From Streptomyces sp. P9-A4 (GTDB lineage: Bacteria; Actinomycetota; Actinomycetes; Streptomycetales; Streptomycetaceae), in contig NZ_JAZIFY010000001.1 of NCBI RefSeq assembly GCF_036634195.1, positions 6,706,501-6,770,500 of the forward strand: a stretch of DNA of 64,000 nucleotides, written 5' to 3'. Below the pieces are notes generated by a model. The model was not told the origin of the DNA. It saw nothing but the letters and a program-made list of their open reading frames with translations, and made no database searches. Positions 16,411 through 25,284 of this stretch are shown here, one piece after another; the first letter of the stretch is position 1; every line of letters begins with the position of its first letter. A program made the position numbers and the translations under genes.

Positions 16411-17621
16411 TTCGGGATCACCACCTGGTCGCCCGCCCGGACATCCCCGGTGATCTGCGCCTTGGCGTCGGCGACCAGTCCCAGCTGGACCCTGACGAGC
16501 CGGATGGCGGAGCCGTCGGCGACCTGGACGCCGTAGCCGCCGCCGTCCAGGGCGAGCAGCGCGGTGACGGGGACGATGAGCGCGTCGCTGACGGTGTTGC
16601 CGACGACGGTGACGGTCACGGAGGACGGCCCGGCCTGCGCGGCCTTCCGCTGGCTGTCGAGAGCGATGGTCACGGTGGTCTTTTCCGCACCGCCCCCGCC
16701 CTCCTGGCCGTTGTCCCCGCCGCCGTCGGAGCCGGCTCGGACCAGCGACCGGATGCGGCCGTCGACGGTGGAGCCGTCGGTCAGCTTCACCGTGACCCGG
16801 CCGTTGGGCTTGAACTGGGAGAGCTGGTTGTCGGCGGGCTGCACGACGGCGACCAGCTTGGCGCCGGTCACGGTCATCAGCGCGGTGCCCCCGAGAGGCG
16901 AGCCGAGCTGCGCGCCCAGATGATGGATCCGTACGGCCGGCCGCGGCAGCACGACGACCCTGCCGAGCGCGACCGTCCCGGTCTGCTTCTCACCGAGGGC
17001 CTTCTGCCAGCGCTTGACGGCGGTGGCCGTGCCGGAGGTGAACTTCTGGTCCACCGCCAGGCCCAGCCCGTCGGCGTGGCCGAGGTCGATCAGGTTCCGC
17101 TTGAGCTGCTCGACGTCCTGGCCGTCGGTGACGCCGGGGCCGAGGTCGCGCCACATCGGCCGGTCACCGGTGAACAGCACGACGGGCCGGCCGTCCACCT
17201 CGTACAGCTCCGCACCGGCCTTGACGACCGCGCCGACGGCGGGCAGCGCGGTGAGGGTCCCACGCCCGGCGGCGACGATGGGGGTGGGACCGTCGTAGGC
17301 GAGGGCACCGCCGACCTGGATGCCGCTGGACAGCGAGCCCTGCTGTACGGGGGCGGTGGCGTGGTCGACCGCCTGCTGCGCGGTGGGGGAGTCGGGGCGC
17401 TCCCAAGGGCGCGTGGCGGCGAGCACGCCCGAGCCGCCGAGCACGACGACAAGGGCGAGCGGTATGACGATCCTGCGGCGCCCGCGCCGCGCGGGTGCGG
17501 GCGAGCCGGCGGCGGGGGTGGTGGTCCCGGCGGCCGTGGTGGTCTCAGCGGCTGCGGTCTCGGCGGCCGTGGTATTGGCGGCTGCGGTCTCGGCGGCCGT
17601 GGTCTCGGCAGGGCGGCTCAT
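16407..17621 (-). CDS. Efflux periplasmic-adaptor-like protein with peptidoglycan-binding domain
   Basis: 404 residues. The N-terminal 45 residues are Ala/Thr repeats (TTAAETAAAETTTAAG) followed by one membrane anchor (RRRIVIPLALVVVLGGSGVLAA). A lipoyl-like strand region (GTLTALPAVGAVVKAGAELYEVDGRPVVLF), a PG-binding-1-like stretch (DVEQLKRNLIDLGHADGL, ATAVKRWQKALG) and an HlyD-like beta domain follow. It links the ABC pump to the wall. The ATG at 17621 has GGTGAG upstream; GTG at 17627 would overlap the lipoprotein stop. Confidence 0.8.
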   Translation of the reverse strand: MSRPAETTAAETAAANTTAAETAAAETTTAAGTTTPAAGSPAPARRGRRRIVIPLALVVVLGGSGVLAATRPWERPDSPTAQQAVDHATAPVQQGSLSSGIQVGGALAYDGPTPIVAAGRGTLTALPAVGAVVKAGAELYEVDGRPVVLFTGDRPMWRDLGPGVTDGQDVEQLKRNLIDLGHADGLGLAVDQKFTSGTATAVKRWQKALGEKQTGTVALGRVVVLPRPAVRIHHLGAQLGSPLGGTALMTVTGAKLVAVVQPADNQLSQFKPNGRVTVKLTDGSTVDGRIRSLVRAGSDGGGDNGQEGGGGAEKTTVTIALDSQRKAAQAGPSSVTVTVVGNTVSDALIVPVTALLALDGGGYGVQVADGSAIRLVRVQLGLVADAKAQITGDVRAGDQVVIPK

Positions 17622-17623
17622 GA

Positions 17624-18151
17624 TCACTCACCGATCGAGTAGCCGGGCATCGGCAGCTTGCCGCAGGCAGGTTGCATGGCTTCCCACCGGGCGGCGTTGA
17701 ACGAGGCCGGGGTGAACTTGAGTATCCCGGTCTTGGGGTCGGGGTCGGGAATGTCCGCGTATCCGTTCTTCCGCGCGCACGCGACGAAGGCACGAGCTTG
17801 CTCGATGAACTTCTCGTTGTTCTTCTGGGTGGCCTGGTGGATGCCGGGAACCTTCGCATCGCAGAGCTTCGTCGCCGCGTCGAGGCCGTCGGCTCCGGCG
17901 GGACCGTCGACGCTTGTGGCGGGGAAGGTGATGTTGCCGTCCTTGTCCTGCTCGACGCTGTTCTGCCCCTGCTGGTGCATGCAGTTCACCCAGGCCTGCC
18001 GCACCGCGTTGTCGTCCTGCGGCTTGTTCCGTCCCGCACCGTCGCCCCCCGCCACATCGGGCGCCGAGGACGGTGAGGAGCAGCCGCTCACCGCCAGTGC
18101 CGCCGCCACGGCGGCCGCCGCCAGTGCTGTCCGTACGATCCTGGTGCGCAT
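17624..18151 (-). CDS. Lipoprotein of the ABC efflux operon
   Basis: 175 residues with a signal peptide ending in the lipobox LAVSGC near residue 24. The mature part has four Cys (VNCMHQQG, KLCDAK, FVACARKNG, QPACGK) that probably form two disulfides. It is the first gene of the operon with the adaptor, ATPase and permease and is divergent from the response regulator gene. It resembles small lipoproteins seen beside such pumps; the function may be ligand sensing or delivery. Confidence 0.78.
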   Translation of the reverse strand: MRTRIVRTALAAAAVAAALAVSGCSSPSSAPDVAGGDGAGRNKPQDDNAVRQAWVNCMHQQGQNSVEQDKDGNITFPATSVDGPAGADGLDAATKLCDAKVPGIHQATQKNNEKFIEQARAFVACARKNGYADIPDPDPKTGILKFTPASFNAARWEAMQPACGKLPMPGYSIGE

Positions 18152-18364
18152 CTTCTGCTTCTCCCTGCTGGAGGCCGGTTTCGACTCCAGCAGTTCTACG
18201 GACTGCCGGGTTAGCCATCCGTGAGAGTGTGTTTAACCGCTGGCTCACACCCGCCGGGGCATCCTTGGCCTGGCCCAGGACGGCAGGACCGTACGCGGGT
18301 CGGGCAGGGTCACAGGGGCCAAGGGCACAGCGGCGCAGGACGCGGTCGAGCGGAGTGGAACGGA

Positions 18365-19021
18365 ATGCGGGTACTCATCGTCGAGGACGAGGCGGAGCTG
18401 GCGACGATGCTCGCCGACGGTCTGCGCGCGGAGGGCATGGCCTGCGACATCGCCCACGACGGTGCCCGCGCACTCGAAATGACGGCCGCCGCCGCGTACG
18501 ACATCCTGCTCCTGGACCGGGACCTGCCGAAACTGAGCGGGGACGCCGTCTGCCGGGCCCTGAACACCGCGGGCTACCCGGCCAGGATCCTGATGCTCAC
18601 CGCCGCCGGCACTCTTGCCGATCTGGTCGACGGACTGGGGCAGGGCGCCGACGACTACATGGCCAAACCCTTCTCGTATCTGGAACTGATCGCCCGGCTG
18701 CGCGCTCTGGGCCGCCGTGCCCCCGCCGGCAGCGGAGCCACCGTGCTCAGCAGGCGCGGCGTCAGTCTCGACACCGTGCGCCGGGCCGCCGAACGCGACG
18801 GCCGGCCACTGAAGCTCACCCCCAGGGAACTCGCGGTCCTGGAACTGCTGCTGGCCGCGGACGGCGCCCCGATCGGCACCGAGCAGCTGCGGGACAGCCT
18901 GTGGGACGCGGCGCTGGACCCGGCCACCACCGCCGTACGGGTGACGGTGCACTCCCTGCGCCGCAAACTCGGCGACCCACCGCTGATCACCCACGACCCG
19001 GGCTACGGGTACCGGCTGTGA
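18365..19021 (+). CDS. OmpR-family response regulator
   Basis: 218 residues. The receiver has the acidic pair VEDEAE, the phosphoacceptor Asp in LLLDRDLP, Thr in MLTAAG and Lys in MAKPFS. The winged-helix DNA-binding domain ends VHSLRRKLGDPPLITHDPGYGYRL. It overlaps the kinase start by GTGA and is divergent from the ABC efflux operon, so the likely target is the 213-base divergent promoter (18152-18364). Confidence 0.9.
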   Translation: MRVLIVEDEAELATMLADGLRAEGMACDIAHDGARALEMTAAAAYDILLLDRDLPKLSGDAVCRALNTAGYPARILMLTAAGTLADLVDGLGQGADDYMAKPFSYLELIARLRALGRRAPAGSGATVLSRRGVSLDTVRRAAERDGRPLKLTPRELAVLELLLAADGAPIGTEQLRDSLWDAALDPATTAVRVTVHSLRRKLGDPPLITHDPGYGYRL

Positions 19022-20187
19022 TCCCCTCCAGGCTGCCCCTGCGCGGCCGGCTGACCCTGGTGACCACATCACTGTTCGCGGTACTCGGCTGCGGGCTGCT
19101 CCTGCTGAACTGGCTGAGCTCCCGTGACCTCATGGAGTCCAACCGCGGTCTCGTCGTATCCGAGAGCGAGCTGACCGTTCCCGCCCAGGCGTCGCCGAGT
19201 CCCACCGGATTCCCGCCGGGCTCCTCCCTGCCCGCCGCGACCGCCACCCCCGCCGAGAGCTTCGCCAACTTCCAGGACGCCGTCCTCAGCGACCTGCTGC
19301 TCCGGTCCCTGCTGCTGCTCGCCGTCTTCACCACACTCGCCGCCCTGCTCGCCTGGTGGGCGAGCCGCCGCTCGCTGCACCGCCTCAGCCAGGTCACCGC
19401 GGCGGCCCGGCGGATCAGCACCGGCAGCACCCTGGACGAACGGCTCGCCCTGACCGGCCCGAACGACGAGGTCCGCGAACTCGCCGACACCTTCGACGCC
19501 ATGGTCGGCCGCCTGGACCGCAGCTTCACCGCCCAGCGCCGCTTCACCGCCCACGCCTCGCACGAACTGCGCACTCCGCTCACCGTTCAGCGCACCGCCC
19601 TGGAGATTCCGCTCGCCCAGGGCCGGGTCCCGGCCGATCTGAGACCCTCCATCGAGCGGGCCCTGGAGGCCAATGCCCGCACCGAACGCCTGATCGCGGC
19701 GCTGCTGACCCTGGCGCGGGGCGAGAACGAAGAGCTGACGCCGCGGCCGGCCGACCTCGCCGACGCCGCCGCGGAAGCCCTGGCGGACGTGGCCGACGAG
19801 GCGCGGGCGTCGGGCACCCGCGTCTCCGCCGACCTGCGGCCGGCCCCGGTCGCGGGCGACCCCTCGCTGCTCCGGCAGATCGCCCTCAACCTGCTGACCA
19901 ACGCGGTGCGCCACAACCACCCCGACGGCACGGCGACGGTGACCACCGGCACCACGAACGGCCGCGCCTTCATCGAGGTCACCAACACCGGCCCGGTCCT
20001 CGACCCGCACGAGGTCCCCGCACTGTTCGAACCGTTCCAACGCGGCCCGGAGTGCCGCGGCGAGGGCTCCGGACTGGGACTGGCCGTCGCCCGCGCGATC
20101 ACCCTGACCCACCAGGGCCAGGTCACCGCCCACCCCCGCCCCGGCGGAGGCCTCACCGTCCGAGTCGAAGTGCCCCGCCGCGGCTGA
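19018..20187 (+). CDS. Sensor histidine kinase
   Basis: 389 residues from the overlapping GTG. The first helix is LTLVTTSLFAVLGCGLLLLNWL, an extracellular loop of about 65 residues follows, then helix LLLLAVFTTLAALLAWW, a HAMP domain, the H-box FTAHASHELRTPLT, N-box NLLTNAVRHN, and G-box GSGLGLAVARA. It is the partner of the upstream regulator and probably senses envelope or compound stress relieved by the neighbouring ABC efflux system. It is the last gene before the panD remnant that marks the island edge. Confidence 0.9.
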   Translation: MIPSRLPLRGRLTLVTTSLFAVLGCGLLLLNWLSSRDLMESNRGLVVSESELTVPAQASPSPTGFPPGSSLPAATATPAESFANFQDAVLSDLLLRSLLLLAVFTTLAALLAWWASRRSLHRLSQVTAAARRISTGSTLDERLALTGPNDEVRELADTFDAMVGRLDRSFTAQRRFTAHASHELRTPLTVQRTALEIPLAQGRVPADLRPSIERALEANARTERLIAALLTLARGENEELTPRPADLADAAAEALADVADEARASGTRVSADLRPAPVAGDPSLLRQIALNLLTNAVRHNHPDGTATVTTGTTNGRAFIEVTNTGPVLDPHEVPALFEPFQRGPECRGEGSGLGLAVARAITLTHQGQVTAHPRPGGGLTVRVEVPRRG

Positions 20188-20334
20188 CGGCGTCCGGGGC
20201 TCCTGTCGCCCGTCCGTCGGGGTGACGCTGATCACGGATTCCCACGGGCGAGTGCTGAGTACGCTTGCGGTGGCAGGAGAACCGCCCTTGACCTGCGAAA
20301 CGCAGGCAGGGGGCCTAGTTCCAGGAGTATTTCG

Positions 20335-20367
20335 ATGCTGCGTACGCTGTTCAAGTCGAAGATTTAG
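20335..20367 (+). pseudogene. panD: panD 5' stub left by island insertion
   Basis: ATG CTG CGT ACG CTG TTC AAG TCG AAG ATT TAG encodes MLRTLFKSKI, the start of aspartate decarboxylase, then stops. The preceding leader (20281-20334) with its CCTGC/GCAGG hairpin and AGGAG site is the counterpart of the leader in front of intact panD at 46161-46223. This is the original chromosomal 5' end, cut off from the rest of the gene by about 25.9 kb. Confidence 0.85.
20350..20364 (+). other. Left attachment core (attL)
   Basis: TTCAAGTCGAAGATT, identical to 46239-46253 and in the same orientation and reading frame of panD. Bases flanking the two copies differ on both sides, which fits recombination within this core. 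Confidence 0.75.
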
Positions 20368-20413
20368 CTATTCGGCGTCGCCGCAGGTCAGGGGCATCAT
20401 GTGCCCCCCTCGG

Positions 20414-20439
20414 GTCAGCAAAAGGTCAGCACGAGTCCC
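20414..20439 (+). repeat. Arm-type repeat, left end of island
   Basis: Two GTCAGCA units (20414 and 20425) followed by CGAGTCC match 22 of 26 positions of the repeat at 46091-46116. Paired copies just inside both ends suggest recombinase or excisionase binding sites. Confidence 0.55.
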
Positions 20440-20483
20440 AGTCGTGTCTCCGCTTACTGACCTTCGACCGCAGTGCGGCGCCG

Positions 20484-21353
20484 GTGCATGGATCTCGGCG
20501 CTGGAACGGATGGTGCGTCACATGGCCCGACAGCTCGATCAACGCGCACATCGTCCCCCGCCTCGGATCACGCAAGCTGAACTCGGTCACACCGATCGTG
20601 GTCGAGCGCTTCCTGGACGAGATGGAGAGCGACGGGGTCGGCCGAGGGAACCAGGTGAACATATTCCGCGCCCTCAAGACCATCCTGCGAGATGCCTATG
20701 CCAAGGGGGCCATGGCGGACGACCCGGTGAAGGGGGTCCAGGAACCGGAGTACGTCCGGGAGAAGGTGGCCATCCCGTCTCTCGCCTATGTGAAAAGGGC
20801 GCTGCTCATCGCCGACGAGGACCTCGCGCTGGAGATTGCCATGATGGCGGGATGCGGCCTGCGAAACGGCGAGGCGCGGGCGGTGAACATCAACAATGTC
20901 GTGGCGCAGGATGTCTACCGAGTGCGTGAGCAGATCCATTCCAACACGCTGAAGTCGGCGAAGCTGAAGCATCGCAAAGTGGCGGAGTTCCGAGAGGTGC
21001 CACTGCCCCGGTCGGTCCGGGAGGCGATCGAGCGCTACGAGGAAAGACGCGGCACCACGAAGGACGGCTACCTGCTGCGTGGCCCGGGCGGCTATTTCAC
21101 GGAAGGCATGGAGCGGCGCCGTGTGAAGAAGCTCTTTGCGAACCTTCCGGCGGAGGAAGGGGTGGGGATGTACGGCTTTCGGCATTACTTCGCCTCGAAC
21201 GCTCTCGGGAAGGCGATCCCCATGACCGACGTGGCGGAATGGATGGGGCACAAGTCCATCGAAGAGACGTACCGGACCTATCGGCATCTGATGCCGGGGA
21301 GTATCACCAAGGCCGCTCGGATCCTCGACGCCGGCCTCTGGGAAGCAGCCTGA
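20484..21353 (+). pseudogene. Tyrosine recombinase (integrase), N-terminus missing
   Basis: 289 residues. Family sequence begins only at about residue 19 (NAHIVPRLGSRKLNSVTP), so most of the SAM-like core-binding domain and any arm-binding domain are missing; usual length is near 390. The catalytic domain is present: first Arg in AGCGLRNGEA, the box MYGFRHYFAS (Tyr where His is usual), His in WMGHKSIEET and nucleophile Tyr in YRTYRHLMPG. The frame remains open upstream into the island end without integrase-like sequence. Probably inactive. A 23-bp core from an aldehyde dehydrogenase 3' end lies 25 bases after the stop. Confidence 0.75.
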
Positions 21354-21378
21354 TTGCGCCGCTTCGGGGAGCAACAGG

Positions 21379-21401
21379 TTCTTCGTCTGCTGGTGGTACA
21401 G
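21379..21401 (+). other. Possible attachment core from an aldehyde dehydrogenase 3' end, copy 1
   Basis: A 23-bp sequence identical to 33830-33852 in direct orientation. On the minus strand it encodes YHQQTKN, part of the conserved C-terminus of actinobacterial aldehyde dehydrogenases. It lies immediately behind an integrase gene, the usual place of an att site; the codons after it diverge here. Confidence 0.55.
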
Positions 21402-21458
21402 CAGCAGAACCCACGCTGACCTGGGAAAGGGCAGTTTGCGTGGCCCGTTGGCGAGGGC

Positions 21459-21491
21459 TGGTCCGGAAATGGTCCGGATCTTGGTCCGGGG
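21459..21491 (+). repeat. Three TGGTCCGG direct repeats
   Basis: TGGTCCGGA, TGGTCCGGA and TGGTCCGGG follow each other at short, slightly irregular spacing some 60 bases beyond the possible att core. A related ACCGGAAATAG doublet follows the second integrase remnant. They may be integrase arm sites. The surrounding stretch 21402-21839 otherwise holds no gene I can support. Confidence 0.4.
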
Positions 21492-21839
21492 GTCGTCGGG
21501 CGGGGCGGGCCGGGGCGAGGCGGGAGGTTCTGGAAGTGATCGGTACTGGACGAGCCATCAGCCGGGGGTCGCCGCAGCTCGGGTTGGTCCGCCGCTGCAC
21601 TGCCAGCTCTCCTACGGTCGGTGGCTATGACAGAGCCATCCGGCCGGGAAGAACCGCGCGGGTGCTCCGGATGGGTCCCCGGTCCCGCACTTCCCGCGGT
21701 ACACGACTGGCGGTGCCGCTGTCGCCGAGGGAGCCTTTCTCGGCTCGGACTGCGGTGAGCGGGGTGCCGGGGTGTGCGGGAGCGATACGGCCTCGTGGTC
21801 TGCCGCGGCGGGATGGCCGGACGCGACACGAGTTCCCGA

Positions 21840-22326
21840 GCGCCGCAGCTTCGACTACGTCCGGCACGGCACCGTCGACCTGTTCGCTGCCCTGAACACC
21901 GCAACCGGCAAGGTGATCACGAAGCTGTCCGCTCAGCATCGGGCCGTGGACTTCCGTGACTTCCTCGACGAGATCGACCGCCAGGCCGACAACCACCTGG
22001 CCGTCCACGTGATCCGCGACAACCTCTCCGCCCACAAGGCTCCCGTGGTGCACAAGTGGCTGCTCGCGCACCCCCGGGTCCGGCTCCACTTCACCCCGAC
22101 CTGCTCGTCGTGGATCAACCAGGTCGAGCGGTGGTTCGCCGAGCTGGAACGACGCTGCTTCGCGCGCGGGGTGCTCTGCTCACTCGACGACCTCAAGACC
22201 GCACTCGAAGAGTGGATCAAGGTCGGGAACGACGATGTCCTGCCCTTCAAGTGGACCGAGACAGCCGACCAGATCCTCGACCGCATCTGCCGCTACTGCG
22301 ACAGGATCTCCGAACCGGATCACTAG
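21840..22326 (+). pseudogene. IS630-family transposase, 3' fragment
   Basis: About 160 residues of an IS630 DDE transposase without its N-terminal half. Visible are the first acidic strand FDYVRHGTVDLFAALN, the second HVIRDNLSAHKAP and the third NQVERWFAELERRC, with the family phrase FTPTCSSWINQVE. The HTH part and 5' end are absent, and no terminal repeats were found. Confidence 0.8.
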
Positions 22327-22682
22327 GCGGTCCGGTGCAGCACAAGAGGCGACACCGGTAGATGCGGCCGAAGGCGCGCCCGCTGCGCGTCCGTGGGATC
22401 GCCGCTGCTCCGGTACTCCACGGCCGGACCAACGACCACATCCACTCCCGGACGCCCGGCGGCGGCAGGCCCGCCACGGCGGCCCATGGATGGTCGACCT
22501 GATGGAGCCGCAGGACATCAGGCTGTGCTCGGTCCTGCCGCGCTGCAGATTTCACGGCACCGGTTCGGCTCCGGGCGAGGCTCCCGGCGCTCTCGCCCGA
22601 CCAGCTGGGGCCCTGGCCGCGCGGGGCCGCGTCGTCACGTTGCCCGTGTGCGGAGCTGCGCCGGGCCGGGCGGAGCAGATAT
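22327..22682. other. Gap without a gene
   Basis: I see no supported gene in these 356 bases; the open frames have no family features. The operator region of the MFS gene follows. Confidence 0.5.
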
Positions 22683-22735
22683 GCGGAGTCCATTCTCCGC
22701 TTCTGTTAGCCTCGCATGCGGAACTTAATCTCCGC
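22683..22735 (+). promoter_or_regulatory. Twin palindromic operators upstream of the MFS gene
   Basis: GCGGAGTCCATTCTCCGC (22683-22700) and GCGGAACTTAATCTCCGC (22718-22735) are both 18-bp inverted repeats with GCGGA arms, 35 bases apart, and frame a possible -10 element (TTAGCC). They are good candidates for binding by the TetR-type protein encoded behind the MFS gene. Confidence 0.6.
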
Positions 22736-22765
22736 TTACGTTGTTTTCCGCTGGAGCCCGCACCC

Positions 22766-24214
22766 ATGCCCAGAACGAACACCCGCCCCCACTACAACCT
22801 GACCTTCGCCGTGCTGCTGCTCGGTGTCGGCGCGTTCTCACTGCAGCAATCGCTGGTGGTCCCGGTCCTGCCGACCCTGATGGCGCACCTGCACACCACC
22901 CAGGACACCGCGACCTGGCTGATGACCGGCTACCTGCTGTCCGCCTCCGTGGCCACCCCGATCCTGGGCCGGATCGGCGACAAGGCGGGCAAGGAGCGGA
23001 TGCTGATCGCCACGCTCGTCGCCGTCGCCGCCGGAACGGCGCTGGCCGGCTCCTCGGACTCCATCGGCCCGATGATCGTCGCGCGCGTGATCCAGGGCAT
23101 GGGCGGCGCCGTTGTGCCGCTGGCCTTCGGCATCATCCGTGACGAATTCCCCGCCGAGAAGGTCCGCGGCGCCGTCGGCGTCACGGCCGCGCTGACCGCC
23201 GTCGGCGCCGGACTCGGGCTGATCCTGGCCGGGCCGATCGTGGACCACCTGGACTACCACTGGCTGTTCTGGGCGCCGCTGATCCTCATCGTCGTCGCGA
23301 CCATCGCGACCTACCTGTTCGTCCCCGAGTCGCCCGTGCGCACTCCGGGGCCGATCAACTGGGGTGCCGCGCTGCTGCTCTCCATCTGGCTGGTGGCCCT
23401 CCTGCTGGGCGTCAGCAAGGGGTCGAGCTGGGGCTGGGGCTCGCTGCGGATCGCAGGGCTGTTCGCGGCCGCGGTGTTCTTCTTCGGCTACTGGTTCCTG
23501 GTCGAGGCGCGCTCGAAGGCTCCGCTGATCGACATGGCCATGATGCGCATCCCGGCCGTGTGGACCGCCAACCTGGTCGCGCTGCTCCTCGGTATCGGTA
23601 TGTACACCTCGATGACCTTCCTGCCTCAGCTGGTCCAGACGCCCGAGCACCTCGCCGGCTACGGCTTCACCGCGAGCGTGACCCAGTCCGGTCTCTACAT
23701 GTTGCCGATGACTGGCGGCATGTTCGTCCTCGGCGTGCTGGCAGGGCCTCTGGCCGCCCGCTTCGGCTCCAAGCGCGTGCTGATCACCGGCAGCCTGATC
23801 ACCATCGCCCCGTTCGCGATGCTGCTCGCCGCCCACGACCACGCCTGGCAGATCTACACCGCTTCCGCCCTGATCGGCGTCGGTCTCGGCCTCGCCTTCT
23901 CCGCCATGTCCGGCATCGTCGTCGAGGCCGTCCCGGTGGCCCAGACCGGCGTGGCCAGCGGCATGAACGCCAACATCCGCACCATCGGCGGCGCCATCGG
24001 CAGCGCGATGGCGGCCAGTATCCTGTCCTCCGGGGTCACGGCCGCCCACCCGTTCCCCCAGGACTCCGGTTACACCGACACCTTCTGGTTCTTGACCGGC
24101 AGTGCCGTGCTCGCCGCCGCCGCGGCCTTCGCCATCCCGGCGGTCAAGCGCGGCCGGAGTGACCGGAGTGACCAGAGCGTGGGATCGCCCCGGCACGTCA
24201 TGGCCAGCCGGTGA
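22766..24214 (+). CDS. MFS multidrug efflux transporter (DHA2 type)
   Basis: 482 residues with about 14 transmembrane helices. The loop motif GRIGDKAGKERML and motif C region (GVTAALTAVGAGLGLILAGPI) place it among drug:proton antiporters. ATG at 22766 follows CTGGAG. The neighbouring TetR gene begins 26 bases after the stop, giving the usual pump/repressor pair; substrate unknown. Confidence 0.88.
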   Translation: MPRTNTRPHYNLTFAVLLLGVGAFSLQQSLVVPVLPTLMAHLHTTQDTATWLMTGYLLSASVATPILGRIGDKAGKERMLIATLVAVAAGTALAGSSDSIGPMIVARVIQGMGGAVVPLAFGIIRDEFPAEKVRGAVGVTAALTAVGAGLGLILAGPIVDHLDYHWLFWAPLILIVVATIATYLFVPESPVRTPGPINWGAALLLSIWLVALLLGVSKGSSWGWGSLRIAGLFAAAVFFFGYWFLVEARSKAPLIDMAMMRIPAVWTANLVALLLGIGMYTSMTFLPQLVQTPEHLAGYGFTASVTQSGLYMLPMTGGMFVLGVLAGPLAARFGSKRVLITGSLITIAPFAMLLAAHDHAWQIYTASALIGVGLGLAFSAMSGIVVEAVPVAQTGVASGMNANIRTIGGAIGSAMAASILSSGVTAAHPFPQDSGYTDTFWFLTGSAVLAAAAAFAIPAVKRGRSDRSDQSVGSPRHVMASR

Positions 24215-24239
24215 CCGAGCGCAAGGACCCGACCCCCGC

Positions 24240-24896
24240 ATGACCACACCCCACCGGCCCGCACCGAAACAGCCCAGGACCATGCGCCGCGACGCGGCAC
24301 AGAACCGGGAGCGGCTGCTGCGGGCCGCGTGGGAGGTCTTCGCCGAACTCGGCCCCGACGCGGGCGTCGAGGTGATCGCGGCCCGCGCCGGCGTCGGCAT
24401 GGGCACGCTCTACCGCCGCTTCCCCACCAAGGACGACCTGCTCGCCGCACTCAGCGACGAGATCCTCGACTCGATCCTCGCCTGCGTCCGCCGCGCCGCC
24501 GCACAGCCGCCCGCCGACCGGGCCCTGGAACGGGCCCTGTGGGACACAGGCAGGGTGCTGGCCGCCCACCACGGCTGGCTCACCCGCCTGTGGGCGGCCA
24601 TCCCGCCCGAGGCCGACGAACGCCGCGCCGAACTCCTCTCCCTCCTCGACACACTCCTCACCCGCGCCAAGGACGCCGGCGAGGTCCGCGAAGAGATCAC
24701 CCTCAGCGACGTGTACGCCAGTCTCCTCGCGCTGCGCGTCCTGATCGACGACACCGAGGGCCGCACCCCCGACGTCTGGCGCCGCCACCTCGCCATCGTC
24801 CTTGCCGGCTTCCGCCCGGCCACCGAACCCCTGGGCCACCCCGCGACCGACGACACCCTGATCCGCGCCAACACGCCCAAGCGCCTCGCGGAGTGA
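24240..24896 (+). CDS. TetR-family repressor of the MFS pump
   Basis: 218 residues. N-terminal helix-turn-helix: RLLRAAWEVFAELGPDAGVEVIAARAGVGMGTLYRRFPTKDDLL. The C-terminal ligand domain is all-helical. Position directly behind the MFS gene and the twin operators upstream suggest it represses the pump operon and itself, released by a transported compound. Confidence 0.85.
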   Translation: MTTPHRPAPKQPRTMRRDAAQNRERLLRAAWEVFAELGPDAGVEVIAARAGVGMGTLYRRFPTKDDLLAALSDEILDSILACVRRAAAQPPADRALERALWDTGRVLAAHHGWLTRLWAAIPPEADERRAELLSLLDTLLTRAKDAGEVREEITLSDVYASLLALRVLIDDTEGRTPDVWRRHLAIVLAGFRPATEPLGHPATDDTLIRANTPKRLAE

Positions 24897-24949
24897 TGCG
24901 GCACCACACCGGGTGACCTCAACGCGTCCCGCATCCCATTCTGAAACGA

Positions 24950-25217
24950 TCAGTTGATCCGACTGCGACCAGGGGTCGCACCGCAGGATCGCGGTGAAGG
25001 CGACGAGCATCAGTACACCGAACATCAGCGCAGAGACCGGTGCGGGTGCCCGGCTTTGGGCGTCGGTGCGCCGGTGTCCGACCAAGAACGCGACCACGAT
25101 CGTGATCGGCTCGACGGCCACCCGCAGCACGCCGAGGTTCACGGTCAGCACCGCGGAACTGTGGTTCGCGGCGGACGGGCGCCCAGTACAGGAATCCGCC
25201 GGCGAAAGCGCCGGCAT
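24950..25217 (-). pseudogene. Possible membrane-protein remnant
   Basis: On the minus strand two hydrophobic stretches are readable (VLRVAVEPITIVVAFLVGHR and SALMFGVLMLVAFTAILRC) in a frame with no good start and no complete family. It may be the relic of a small membrane protein. The rest of the 388-base gap 24897-25284 holds only the terminator listed next. Confidence 0.25.
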
Positions 25218-25230
25218 GGGCTAACCCCTC

Positions 25231-25264
25231 ACCCGACCAGCACTCGTGCTGGTGCTGGTCGGGT
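25231..25264. terminator. Hairpin terminator behind the Tat agmatine deiminase
   Basis: ACCCGACCAGCA (25231-25242) pairs perfectly with TGCTGGTCGGGT (25253-25264). It lies 20 bases past the deiminase stop on the minus strand. Confidence 0.75.
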
Positions 25265-25284
25265 GGGCGGGAGTCGAGTTTCTG

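Noticed and set aside
18073..20187. A 704-residue protein ending in the histidine kinase
   Set aside because: The first 315 codons are the out-of-frame shadow of the response regulator; the kinase starts at the overlapping GTG 19018.
24994..25224. 76-residue plus-strand protein
   Set aside because: No start signal or family; the opposite strand shows a better membrane-like remnant.
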